From: Phormidesmis priestleyi ULC007
GTDB lineage: Bacteria > Cyanobacteriota > Cyanobacteriia > Leptolyngbyales > Leptolyngbyaceae
Direction of reading: 5' to 3'
Length of the DNA stretch: 64,000 nt
Assembly: GCF_001895925.1 (NCBI RefSeq)
Contig: NZ_MPPI01000006.1
Location: forward strand, 124,001 to 188,000
Each line of letters begins with the position of its first letter. Positions within the stretch are counted from its first letter, which is position 1. Positions 55,504 through 63,846 of this stretch are shown piece after piece. The notes beneath the pieces were generated by a model. It was given only the letters and a program-made list of their open reading frames with translations. It was not told the DNA's origin and did not search any database. A program made the position numbers and the translations under genes.

Positions 55504-58122
55504 TCAATTCTGTTTGGGACGATTCAGAGTTTTGAGATACTCAAACCAAAGTAAGCTAATCGCTGCACCTGCTAGACAGATCGTGAGATCGATCGGATGT
55601 AGAAAAGAGAAACTGAACAACTGACGTAAGAACGGAACGTAAAGTACAAGTGCCAAAAAAACAAGTCCTCCCCCAACTACCCACCAAAGCGCCGCGTTAG
55701 GAGATCGCAAGACCTTGAGGCTGAGGCGCGATGAGGAACGTTCGCTCAAAATTAATCCTAAATTTGCCAAAATCAATGTGGTAAACGTCAAGGCACGAGC
55801 ATCGAGTTCGCCTTGTTTGCGATAGACTGCAATCCCAAAAATCACAAGCACGATCGCCAAACTCCCCAGTCCTTGCAGAAGTGCGAGACGGATCGTTTTT
55901 CGACCAAACAATGGCTCCTTGGGGTTGCGGGGCGGACGCTTCATCACATTGGGTTCTGCGGGTTCGGCTTCTAACACGATCGAACAGGCAGGATCAATGA
56001 TCAAATGGAGAAATGCAATGTGAATCGGAAGCAATACTAACGGCAACTTAAATAAGACTGGAATCAAAGACATCCCAGCGATCGGAATGTGAACCGCTAC
56101 AAGATATGCCATTGCTTTGCGGAGATTATCAAAAATTCGCCGTCCCAGTTTGACTGCCTGTACGATCGACGAAAAGTCATCATCCAACAACACCAACGCC
56201 GCAGACTCACGAGCAACATCTGTGCCGTGTTGCCCCATCGCAATCCCGATTTGGGCAGATTTGAGCGCCGGGGCATCGTTCACGCCATCTCCCGTCATCG
56301 CAACGACTTCACCTTTGGCTTTCAAAGCATTGACTAATCGCAATTTCTGTTCGGGGACGGCTCGTGCAAAGATGTTCGTACTTTGAATGCGCTGCTGGAG
56401 GTCAGCGTCACTCATCTGATCTAATTCTGCTCCAGTTAGAATGGCTCCCATTTGCAGCAATCCAATCTGTCGAGCGATCGTTTGAGCCGTCTCTGGATAA
56501 TCACCTGTAATCATCACGACTCGAACACCAGCGGCATAACATTCTTGAATCGCTGCTGCAACAGTTGGACGCACGGGATCAGACAGTCCGACTAATCCTA
56601 TAAATTGAAAGGAAAAGTCATGTTGTTGATCGGGTAAATGATCAGGTTTGAGTGACGGATGAGGCGGCAAAAATGGCGGCGGCGCACCCAGAAGAGACGC
56701 TTTAGCAACGCCCAACACCCGCAATCCTTGAGATGCCATTTTGCTGACTTGCGCCGTTACAGCTTGCTGTTGTTGAAGCGTGAAATGGCAGAGATCTGCG
56801 ATCGCTTCTGGTGCGCCTTTTGCAGCAACTTCATACTGCTTGCCATCGGCAGATTGCCAAACGTGAGACATTGCCAGGAGATGCGGTGAGAGCGGATATT
56901 CTCGTAACAGCTTCCAATCTTTGTGCAAATGTTCGGTATTCGCAAGATAGCGATCGCCCAATTGCTTAAACGCCTTCTCCATTGGATCAAACGGATCTCT
57001 CTGACTCGCCAGAATACAATACTCTACGAGTTCATGTACAGCTTCAGGGAGCGGATCTTGTAAATGCAGACTCAAATCATAAGGCTGAGTATTTTCTGAG
57101 CTATGAGGGAATAGCTGCTGTACCGCCATCTGATTCAGGGTCAGCGTCCCAGTTTTATCGACACAGAGAACAGTTGCAGAACCCAAAGTTTCAACGGCTG
57201 AGGCGCGACGAGCCAAGACATGGTTTCGAGAAATGCGCCAAGCTCCCAACGCCAGGAAGAGCGTCACGACGACCGGAAATTCATTTGGCAAAATTGCCAT
57301 CGCCAAGGTGATGCCCGCGAGAATTCCTTTGAGCCAATCGCCTGTGGTGAATCCATAAATGATCACGATCGCGACACACAACGCTAACGCGATCCCAAAC
57401 AAACGGCTCACCAACCGAGTCATTTCTTGCTGTAAGGGGGTTGATTCGGGCTTCATTTTTTGTAAGGCATTGCCAATCTTGCCCATCTCTGTTTGAGCGC
57501 CGATCGCTTGCACTTGAGCAATTCCTTGCCCCTGAACGACCAATGTCCCAGAGTAGACAAATGGCAGCTCATCACCACCCGGACGCGCCATCTTTACCCT
57601 GCCCTCAGCGGCAATTTTGCGAACGGGTAGCGATTCCCCGGTCAATAACGATTCATCGGTTGAAAGGTTGGTACAAGACAGCATGATCGCATCCGCAGGC
57701 ACGCGATCGCCTTCTGCCAGCACTAAGATATCTTCCCGAACGACTTCTCGCCCAGCAATTCGTTTTCGCTCTCCGTCCCGAATCACCAAAGCACGAGGAC
57801 TGGAAAGATCGCGCAAGGCTTCTAGGGCATGTTCGGTCTTGCCTTCCTGGTAGAGGCTAATCCCCATCAGGAATATGACGAAACCTAGCAAGATCAGGGC
57901 TTCCTGTAGGTCGCCTAAAATCCAATAGACGATGCTGCCCCCGACCAACAAGAGGAAGATCGGATCTTGAACCATGCCCCAAGCGATCGACCAAAGACTC
58001 CGAGATTGAGCCGAGGGCAGTTCGTTATAGCCTTCTTCTTTGAGCCGCGCGATCGCGGTTTCAGACGGCAAACCATTATCGGGTAAACCAGCCACGGTCT
58101 TGAGATCGGACGAAGAAACCAT
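55504..58122 (-). CDS. Cation-transporting P-type ATPase (P2-like)
   Basis: The 872-residue protein has an N-terminal cation-ATPase domain (LPSETAIARLKEEGYNELP), an actuator TGES loop (SLLTGESLP), the phosphorylation site CVDKTGTLT, a nucleotide-binding KGAPE and the hinge TGDGVNDAPAL. The TM4 motif is LPNEFPVVV rather than PEGLP, and TM6 contains HLIIDPACS. Ten helices are expected. Ca2+ or another divalent cation is likely, but the altered TM4 motif leaves the ion open. A remnant of a second P-type ATPase lies 1.6 kb away. Confidence 0.92.
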   Translation of the reverse strand: MVSSSDLKTVAGLPDNGLPSETAIARLKEEGYNELPSAQSRSLWSIAWGMVQDPIFLLLVGGSIVYWILGDLQEALILLGFVIFLMGISLYQEGKTEHALEALRDLSSPRALVIRDGERKRIAGREVVREDILVLAEGDRVPADAIMLSCTNLSTDESLLTGESLPVRKIAAEGRVKMARPGGDELPFVYSGTLVVQGQGIAQVQAIGAQTEMGKIGNALQKMKPESTPLQQEMTRLVSRLFGIALALCVAIVIIYGFTTGDWLKGILAGITLAMAILPNEFPVVVTLFLALGAWRISRNHVLARRASAVETLGSATVLCVDKTGTLTLNQMAVQQLFPHSSENTQPYDLSLHLQDPLPEAVHELVEYCILASQRDPFDPMEKAFKQLGDRYLANTEHLHKDWKLLREYPLSPHLLAMSHVWQSADGKQYEVAAKGAPEAIADLCHFTLQQQQAVTAQVSKMASQGLRVLGVAKASLLGAPPPFLPPHPSLKPDHLPDQQHDFSFQFIGLVGLSDPVRPTVAAAIQECYAAGVRVVMITGDYPETAQTIARQIGLLQMGAILTGAELDQMSDADLQQRIQSTNIFARAVPEQKLRLVNALKAKGEVVAMTGDGVNDAPALKSAQIGIAMGQHGTDVARESAALVLLDDDFSSIVQAVKLGRRIFDNLRKAMAYLVAVHIPIAGMSLIPVLFKLPLVLLPIHIAFLHLIIDPACSIVLEAEPAEPNVMKRPPRNPKEPLFGRKTIRLALLQGLGSLAIVLVIFGIAVYRKQGELDARALTFTTLILANLGLILSERSSSRLSLKVLRSPNAALWWVVGGGLVFLALVLYVPFLRQLFSFSFLHPIDLTICLAGAAISLLWFEYLKTLNRPKQN

Positions 58123-58187
58123 AATCTCTTTTCCTATAAAATATAAAAAATAGGCAGCCCCATCCGTTATGTCTCTCTAGACGAGCC

Positions 58188-58688
58188 TCACGCCTGCTCA
58201 GAATCGATCGCTCTCTTTTTCGGCGTTTCTACCAGCACAGAGATCACGAGTAAACTTAGCCCCATAATTTTGATAAAAGCATTTACCGCATGTGCATACT
58301 CCCATTGATGGCGATACCGCGTCCAATCTACTGGAATGGGGTTAGTCAACCATTTGGAAAATTCAGCGTTCATTGGCGCGACAAACATGACCCAACTCAC
58401 AAGTGCCAGCACCAAGAAAATTGCTCCGCCCATTGTCCAGTAAAAAGTTGAACCCCGATCGCGAACTATAAATGCCAATATAATTGCTGTCAGAACCGAG
58501 GTGATTTCAAAAGCTGCGCCAACTGTGCCAAATAACTTATAAACATTTTCAACAACCGTCACTCTCACCCAGAGTTGCTGGTCAAACTGCATTCTTTGCG
58601 GCAACTCTAGCAAATGTGCCATAGACAGACTGAGGCTAAACGAAGCCAGCATCAGTGTTATGAATCGCCACGATCGGATGAATGTCAT
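58188..58688 (-). CDS. DUF1772-like membrane protein
   Basis: I chose the ATG at 58688 (MTFIRSWRFITLML); the frame extends to 58724 without conserved residues. The protein has 166 residues and four membrane helices. Typical residues are AHLLELPQRMQFDQQLWVRVT, FGTVGAAFEI, FVAPMNAEFSKW and the WEYAHAVNAF helix. DUF1772 is related to anthrone-oxygenase-like proteins, but most members are uncharacterised. A pair of CTGC boxes 21 bp apart lies about 150 bp upstream. Confidence 0.75.
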   Translation of the reverse strand: MTFIRSWRFITLMLASFSLSLSMAHLLELPQRMQFDQQLWVRVTVVENVYKLFGTVGAAFEITSVLTAIILAFIVRDRGSTFYWTMGGAIFLVLALVSWVMFVAPMNAEFSKWLTNPIPVDWTRYRHQWEYAHAVNAFIKIMGLSLLVISVLVETPKKRAIDSEQA

Positions 58689-58838
58689 TTGATTACCTTT
58701 GCGTAGAGAGATTAATGTGAACAACTTTAACTTCTGGCATTACTGTGATAGGTGGTTGTTCTATTTTCTGGATGAGTTGATTGAATAGGGTGCCGAACGT
58801 AGTCAAAAATACACGAGTCCATCATTACCGCATAAAAT

Positions 58839-58863
58839 CTGCCTATTTTCCTTTACCATCTGC
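58839..58863. promoter_or_regulatory. CTGC pair spaced 21 bp
   Basis: ATCTGCCTATTTT (CTGC at 58839) and ATCTGCCTAAG (CTGC at 58860) form a direct repeat two helical turns apart. They lie between the DUF1772 gene and the 3' end of the serine hydrolase gene and match boxes at 28664 and 28684 (ATCTGCCTC). Confidence 0.35.
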
Positions 58864-58921
58864 CTAAGCCTTCGGATTACCAACCAAAACCTTGTTCCAT
58901 GAACGCATCTACGAGTCTGGC

Positions 58922-60133
58922 TTACTTCTCCCCAAAGACTATCTTTGCGATCTGTGTATGCATTTCAGACAGATCCATATCTTGCCGATTGCCCAAGATG
59001 ATGATGACGGTCTTGTCGTTGGGGTAGCGAGCAATGACACTATGAAAGCCACTAACCCCTCCTTCGTGACTGACTATTGAACGATCGCCTTCCTTGCCGA
59101 TGACCCAACCATAGCCATAGCCGAATCCGCCGCCGTTAGGCATCAGGGCAAAAGGAGTGAACAGGATGTCTTGCAAGTTTTTAGGAATCAGTTTGTCGGT
59201 GTACAACGCCTGATCCCAACGGTAGAAGTCTTCCACAGTGGAATACAATCCGCCAGCAGCGTAGGGGATAGACATATCGATGTAATTAGCCGGAACGATC
59301 GTCTGGTCACGATAGCCGACAGCAAGATTGTTGTGGTGGTGGTCGTAGCCCGAATTGACCATCTGCAACGGGACAAAAATATTGTCTCTGAGGAACGCTT
59401 CATAGGTCGCGCCGGATGCCCACTCGATGATGGCACCTAGCACAACATAACCGGAGTTGCTGTAGCTAAACTTTTCACCTGGCTGGAAATCCAACGGTTT
59501 GTCTTTGAACCGTGCGATCGTTTGAGTAGGAGACGACGGCGATCCTTGGGTGGTCTGGAAGTCTGGGAACCGGGTAAAATCTGGGATACCAGAGGTATGG
59601 GTCAAGAGATGATGAAGGGTGATCTTTTGCCATGTGGCAGGGCATTCTGAAAGGTAAGTGCAGATGCGATCGTGAACATTGAGTTTGCCCTGTGTCTGTA
59701 AGATCAGGATTGCCATCGCCGTGAACTGCTTCGTCAGTGAGCCAATCCGAAATTTTGTTTGCGCCGTGTTCACCAGATGCTTTTCGCGGTCTGCCTCGCC
59801 ATACCCCTTTCTGACCAGAACTTTGCCGTTTCGCGCAATCAGCACTGACCCGCTAAAGAGCCTCTCTTTAGTCAGTTTGTCCAGGTATAGGTCAGCTTTG
59901 GAGATGATGTCCTGATCTGCTGGAAAAGCTGAGGCGGCAGTTGCAGAAGGTGGGGCTGGACTCGTCGCAGATGTAGCTACGGTAGTGGTTTCAAGCTGAG
60001 GTGTTGGCGTTGGTATTGTCGCTGTCGCCGACGAGGTTGGCAGCCATATTCCCCAAGAAAGGAGATAGATAAGACCAACAAACGAGGGGATGGAGTGATG
60101 ATTTGCCCACTGGTGAAGATGAATTTGAAGCAT
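58922..60133 (-). CDS. Beta-lactamase-family serine hydrolase
   Basis: The 403-residue protein has an N-terminal membrane/signal segment (about 15-38) and a Pro/Thr/Ala-rich linker to about 70. The class C-like hydrolase domain follows: SxxK nucleophile motif in IGSLTKQF, Tyr motif YSNSGY and HEGGVSGF replacing KTG. These residues suit a D-Ala peptidase or esterase, not clearly an antibiotic-degrading enzyme. It is secreted or membrane-tethered and monocistronic. Confidence 0.9.
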   Translation of the reverse strand: MLQIHLHQWANHHSIPSFVGLIYLLSWGIWLPTSSATATIPTPTPQLETTTVATSATSPAPPSATAASAFPADQDIISKADLYLDKLTKERLFSGSVLIARNGKVLVRKGYGEADREKHLVNTAQTKFRIGSLTKQFTAMAILILQTQGKLNVHDRICTYLSECPATWQKITLHHLLTHTSGIPDFTRFPDFQTTQGSPSSPTQTIARFKDKPLDFQPGEKFSYSNSGYVVLGAIIEWASGATYEAFLRDNIFVPLQMVNSGYDHHHNNLAVGYRDQTIVPANYIDMSIPYAAGGLYSTVEDFYRWDQALYTDKLIPKNLQDILFTPFALMPNGGGFGYGYGWVIGKEGDRSIVSHEGGVSGFHSVIARYPNDKTVIIILGNRQDMDLSEMHTQIAKIVFGEK

Positions 60134-60404
60134 AGAATTCTTCCAAGATAGTATGTGAGGCTGAACGGTTCGATTTGATAGATGAGAGCAATCCGATTCT
60201 CAAACTGTTTCAGAAGGGTGGCAGTGTTGCCATGTTTTTAGGACTTCCCCAAAAAATGTTGGCGTAGCCTCTCTGAAAGAGCATCGCACTCACAATTGAC
60301 AACTTGGGTAGCCGATTTTGTTTGCGGCGATGAATGATGGGAGTTATGATAATTTCACTATTTGAATTGCCTCAGCTTCAGAGTGAGACTTGCTTTGACA
60401 GAAG
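60134..60404. other. Intergenic region, nothing recognised
   Basis: These 271 bp between the serine hydrolase and DUF2807 genes hold no convincing gene or known repeat. A short segment (GCATCGCACTCACAATT) recurs loosely near 62210. The serine hydrolase promoter must lie here. Confidence 0.4.
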
Positions 60405-61070
60405 CTACCGTTTCTTGACAGTTCCCAAGCCCCGCCCAGATTTCCGGACTTGGGGAGAGCCGACGTACTCTATTGACCCCACACCGGACAGATGAGTGTC
60501 CAACTGCTGACTCACATTGACCACAGCGCTTCCCACGCCGCTATTTCGGACTGTCGCCTGCTTAGTCTTGAACGCCTCGCCCTGGAAGCTTCCGACCCCA
60601 GAAAGGCTAAGATCCAGCGTATCGGCGCTTCCCACGATCGTGACTTCCCCCACGCCATCCATCTCAACTGCCAATCGTTTGCCTTGGATACCCTGTGCTT
60701 CAATACTGCCAACCCCGTCTGTGCTCAAGCTCTCTAAGCTTTTTACCTGCACAACAAACTCAATAGGCTTAGTCGGATTCATCTTGCCATCTTTCGCGAG
60801 GGTGAGATACAAAGTGTTGTCTGCTACACGACTCTCTAGAAGAGGCAAAATGTTGTCGTCGGCAGTGATCGTGAGGGACTCTTTTCCCGTCTGCTGCACC
60901 GTGACTTTGCCTACGGACTTAAAGGAAATCGATGAGAATTCGCCTACTCTTCGAGATTGAGTTTTAACGATTCCAGAGCCTCTAACCCCGTTATTACCAA
61001 TGTTGAAACAGCCTGATAATAGGCTAAGAGCCACCAAACAGGCAAGTAACCAGTATCGCTTTGACCTCAT
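60405..61070 (-). CDS. DUF2807 (putative auto-transporter adhesin, GIN domain) lipoprotein
   Basis: The 221-residue protein has a lipoprotein signal, LSLLSGC (C at 21). The mature part is a right-handed beta repeat with short turns, such as ESLSTDGVGSIEAQGIQGKRLAVEMDGVGEVTIVGSADTLDLSLSGVGS. The repeated GVG turns match DUF2807. Related proteins often sit with PspC-type genes, as here. It is the last gene of a four-gene minus-strand group. Confidence 0.88.
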   Translation of the reverse strand: MRSKRYWLLACLVALSLLSGCFNIGNNGVRGSGIVKTQSRRVGEFSSISFKSVGKVTVQQTGKESLTITADDNILPLLESRVADNTLYLTLAKDGKMNPTKPIEFVVQVKSLESLSTDGVGSIEAQGIQGKRLAVEMDGVGEVTIVGSADTLDLSLSGVGSFQGEAFKTKQATVRNSGVGSAVVNVSQQLDTHLSGVGSIEYVGSPQVRKSGRGLGTVKKR

Positions 61071-61098
61071 TATTTTGCCCTCTTTGGTTCAAGTCGTC

Positions 61099-61443
61099 TT
61101 AAATGTCCATCGCCCATTTATCCAGTGGGAATCCGATGAGCGAGTAACCTGTTGCGAAGAAGATCGCTGCGATTAATACATTGTTGGGAAAATATGATGA
61201 CAAAGCGGCGGCAGCCATTCCGCCTAGTGGCGTTGCTCCAATTATGATTGGATAAACCCAAAACGAATTAGCCTTGGCATAAGAACTTTTCTTGCATTCA
61301 GGACAGCGATAATTTCCCCACGGTGCAGACCAATATCGCCGCCACGTAATGGGAAAAGCCGTTTGGCAATGGGGGCAAACTAACTGTCCCGCAAAGGTGG
61401 TTTTTGGGTGGTGAGGATTTTGATGATCTTGACGTAGACTCAT
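61099..61443 (-). CDS. Zinc-ribbon membrane protein
   Basis: The ATG at 61443 overlaps the stop of the PspC-like gene. The frame extends to 61839 only as a shadow of that gene. The 114-residue protein has a zinc ribbon, CPHC (about 23-26) and CPEC (about 48-51), with the spacing of a rubredoxin-like knuckle. Two hydrophobic helices follow (about 65-85 and 88-105). No function is assigned. It is co-transcribed with the PspC and DUF2807 genes. Confidence 0.7.
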   Translation of the reverse strand: MSLRQDHQNPHHPKTTFAGQLVCPHCQTAFPITWRRYWSAPWGNYRCPECKKSSYAKANSFWVYPIIIGATPLGGMAAAALSSYFPNNVLIAAIFFATGYSLIGFPLDKWAMDI

Positions 61444-62018
61444 AATTGTTCGCCTACAGCTTGTTGAGATTGCGGCTCGATCGGGAATGCCAACCAACAC
61501 CAGAAGTACAGAAAAATGAATCCAGGGATGACGATCGCCAAAATAACGGTCACAATTCGGACACCCAGGATTGGTAAATTCCATAGCCGAGCAAGGGCAT
61601 AACACACGCCTGCGAAAACTTTGTGGCGACTGCGATAAAATATAGCCCTTGGCACGACGGGAGTATTGGCATTCGATCGCTTGATCTTGAGAATCAAAGA
61701 AATCAGGAGTCCGATCGCACCCAAAATGGCTGATGGAATTGCGAAAATCGCCAGCCAGTGAGCCATGAACATCCCCGAAATGACATCTCCAAGCCAGGAT
61801 GAGGATGGACAACGAAAGCGAATTGCTTCCGCTGAACAACCAAGGTGTTTAGCCAAACCCATTCCCCCCCAAGTGACCAGGAATGGAAAAATTCCGTAGA
61901 GGATACAAGTGCCCAACAAAACCAAATGCCCACGGGTGGTCAGCGATCGCGTCACTGAGATCGCTGCAAGTGCTGGTCCAAAAAGCAACAGGATTGAAAT
62001 CAAAGGCAAGTAAATCAT
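61440..62018 (-). CDS. PspC-domain membrane protein
   Basis: The 192-residue protein has three N-terminal membrane helices (about 2-24, 30-55, 85-110) and a C-terminal PspC domain at about 128-180: YRSRHKVFAGVCYALARLWNLPILGVRIVTVILAIVIPGFIFLYFWCWLAFP. PspC senses envelope or membrane stress in proteobacteria. The extra N-terminal helices are unusual for stand-alone PspC. It lies upstream of the zinc-ribbon and DUF2807 genes. Confidence 0.8.
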   Translation of the reverse strand: MIYLPLISILLLFGPALAAISVTRSLTTRGHLVLLGTCILYGIFPFLVTWGGMGLAKHLGCSAEAIRFRCPSSSWLGDVISGMFMAHWLAIFAIPSAILGAIGLLISLILKIKRSNANTPVVPRAIFYRSRHKVFAGVCYALARLWNLPILGVRIVTVILAIVIPGFIFLYFWCWLAFPIEPQSQQAVGEQL

Positions 62019-62042
62019 GGATTTTCTTAAACTTAAATAAAG

Positions 62043-62261
62043 TCAAATTAAGGTTTCTGATTTAGATTTAATGGTTTGTCTTTTTAGGGTCAACCAACGA
62101 GCCGAAATCGTTTGCCACTCTTGGAGTGTTGTTGAGGGGATCTGCAACTCGATCTCCAGATTCGTAGCCGCGGGTAAAGTCAGGAGAATGCGCGCTGCTC
62201 CGCAGATACCTCTAGGGTCGCACTCACAATTTGCGTAACTATTTCGACCCTTGCATCCGTC
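62043..62261 (-). pseudogene. Open frame without start, possible gene end
   Basis: Seventy-two codons read through to a TGA at 62043-62045. The sequence NCECDPRGICGAARILLTLP and then LEIELQIPSTTLQEWQTISARWL looks protein-like (three close Cys residues, amphipathic helix) but has no start codon and is preceded by a stop. It may be the end of a decayed gene between PspC and the bactofilin-like gene. The family is not recognised and the call is weak. Confidence 0.3.
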
Positions 62262-62309
62262 TCAAGTATCGGTTGCAGATCAGAATGATGAACATTCATG
62301 CCGCCCTGC

Positions 62310-63191
62310 TCAGTCAGTAGCTGTTTGAGGTTTCTCTCTACCAAATTTCCACAGCAAGATGATACCCAGTCCGAACAGATTGACTAGAAAAACGACTAGC
62401 CCTCCAAAAAATGGAATGAGTGCCAAAACTGTGAGGATTGCCAAACCCACCAAGAACTGCTGCTGTAACGATCGATCGCCACTACTGACTAGGCGTTGAC
62501 CGACAAAAAGCGCCACACCTAATGACCCTACTAGAGAAGTGACAATCGCAGTCAGAATTAGTAGTGGAATCAGGGGAATACCAATCAGCGTAATCGCCAG
62601 GAACACACTGACAAAGATAATGGCGACAATCGCCCCGATCCCCCATAGAGCAGTCAAACTGGGGTGTTGACGCAGTTTTGTAGCCAAATTTGGCAGGAAC
62701 TGTGGGCTAGTATGCAAAATAATCAGTCCGAGAATAGTTGCTGCTATGGCGGCACTAATTCTAAAAATGGCACTGAAGAAATAGTGAGCGAAGAAGCTAC
62801 TTCTGCCTTGATCGACCCCATACATCATGCCATGTCGATCGCTGAATGTAGCGCGTTCACCGCTCACGATCGCACTAGGTTCCTGTACGATTTTGCCGCC
62901 AAAGGAGTAAGCGTCCCCTTCTACCCGCGCTTCTTTTTGCAGGATGACATCGCCGCCAAACGCGATCGCAGTGTCCACAACTTTGGCATTAGGGGATACC
63001 GTAACATTCCCGCCAAAAGCAAGGGCATTTTCGACAACTTGGTTCTCTGGTACGGTCACGCTGCCACCAAAGCGAATGAGGTTGGTGTTGTTGATATTGA
63101 TATCAGTCTGCGCTAGGGCACTGCCTGTAAATATCATGCAAATAGTAGCGATAAAAGCCAGAATTACTTGGTGCCATTTCATAGATTTCAT
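62310..63191 (-). CDS. Bactofilin-like exported membrane protein
   Basis: I prefer ATG 63191 (MKSMKWHQVIL...), or 63182; the frame extends to 63212. The protein has about 293 residues and a signal peptide (cleaved near ALA-QT). It has a beta-helical repeat region in which GG recurs every 18-19 residues (RFGGSVTVPENQVVENALAFGGNVTVSPNAKVVDTAIAFGGDV), and four membrane helices (about 150-285). Such proteins occur with PspC/DUF2807 and are thought to respond to envelope stress; the role here is inferred from context. Confidence 0.75.
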   Translation of the reverse strand: MKSMKWHQVILAFIATICMIFTGSALAQTDININNTNLIRFGGSVTVPENQVVENALAFGGNVTVSPNAKVVDTAIAFGGDVILQKEARVEGDAYSFGGKIVQEPSAIVSGERATFSDRHGMMYGVDQGRSSFFAHYFFSAIFRISAAIAATILGLIILHTSPQFLPNLATKLRQHPSLTALWGIGAIVAIIFVSVFLAITLIGIPLIPLLILTAIVTSLVGSLGVALFVGQRLVSSGDRSLQQQFLVGLAILTVLALIPFFGGLVVFLVNLFGLGIILLWKFGREKPQTATD

Positions 63192-63356
63192 CCTTGTAAA
63201 CGATAAGAACATCGACTATCTCTCATGACATTGAAAAAATATGAAGAACCTGTGAGGAAGGTCTGAATGAGATGACTTGTAATCGACCAAATCATCCAAG
63301 CGATTAAGTATGCAAGTCCGAAATAGGTTAGTAATTGTTTCAATTGAAAGTATTGT

Positions 63357-63563
63357 TCAACACAGAAGGGTTTTCTTACGACTATATGCTATTCCTAAAA
63401 TGACGGATACTATTAGCTCAATGGAAAAAGCTACAATTACTTTCCGATTCAAATTTAGCTGCAAGGCTCCGTTATTACCCATATATAAAGCTAACCCAAT
63501 ACATCCATTAAACCAGGCATGACTTAATACACAGAGAAATAAGTTCTTTGTGTATTTATACAT
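63357..63563 (-). pseudogene. C-terminal fragment of a CPBP-type membrane protease
   Basis: The 68-codon frame starts MYKYTKNLFLCVLSHAWFNGCIGLALY, which resembles the last conserved motif of CAAX-type (CPBP) proteases, where a His followed by a small residue and F/N is expected. It then has one more hydrophobic helix. The upstream domains with the E-E-x-x-R motif are absent. Either a remnant or a spurious hydrophobic frame. Confidence 0.35.
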
Positions 63564-63568
63564 AGTGG

Positions 63569-63643
63569 TACAATACTCCGGACAAAATTTGAGCAGGTTT
63601 TAAGGCTCAAACCCGCATCCTGCCGTAAGCGGGATCTTTTTTT
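63569..63643 (+). ncRNA. Candidate small RNA with promoter and terminator
   Basis: A -10-like TACAAT (63569-63574) with a weak -35 (TTGTGT near 63548) would start RNA at about 63581. The transcript would contain a 7-bp hairpin, TTTGAGC/GCTCAAA (63588-63611), and a second hairpin, CCCGC/GCGGG (63612-63633), ending in TTTTTTT. No reading frame spans it. Length would be about 60 nt. It does not match Yfr1 or Yfr2 motifs that I know. Confidence 0.4.
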
Positions 63644-63685
63644 CCAAGTCAGGGGCAGAGCTAACTTTGAAAAAATAGCTCGATC

Positions 63686-63745
63686 TTGGAACCGTAAGCC
63701 CTGAAAACCTTATAGAACCGTTCAAAAAACTGTCCGGGGTATTGA
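63686..63745. repeat. Family D repeat, copy 2
   Basis: The sequence AAGCCCTGAAAACC, then GAACCGTTCAAAAAACTGTCC, matches 44120-44187 with mismatches. It lies 43 bp after the candidate small RNA terminator. Confidence 0.45.
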
Positions 63746-63846
63746 TGTTATGGAAAAAGTGTAAAGTAGAAAAAGTTCGATTTGCTTTAGCGATCGCTTC
63801 TTTTGTTTCATATTTTTATCGCTCCTTAACTTTTTACAAAATTCTT

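Noticed and set aside
61444-61839. N-terminal extension of the zinc-ribbon protein to 246 residues
   Set aside because: It lies wholly inside the PspC gene in another frame and has no conserved features.
63310-63522. 70-codon plus-strand frame
   Set aside because: Overlaps the better-supported minus-strand CPBP-like fragment and lacks features.
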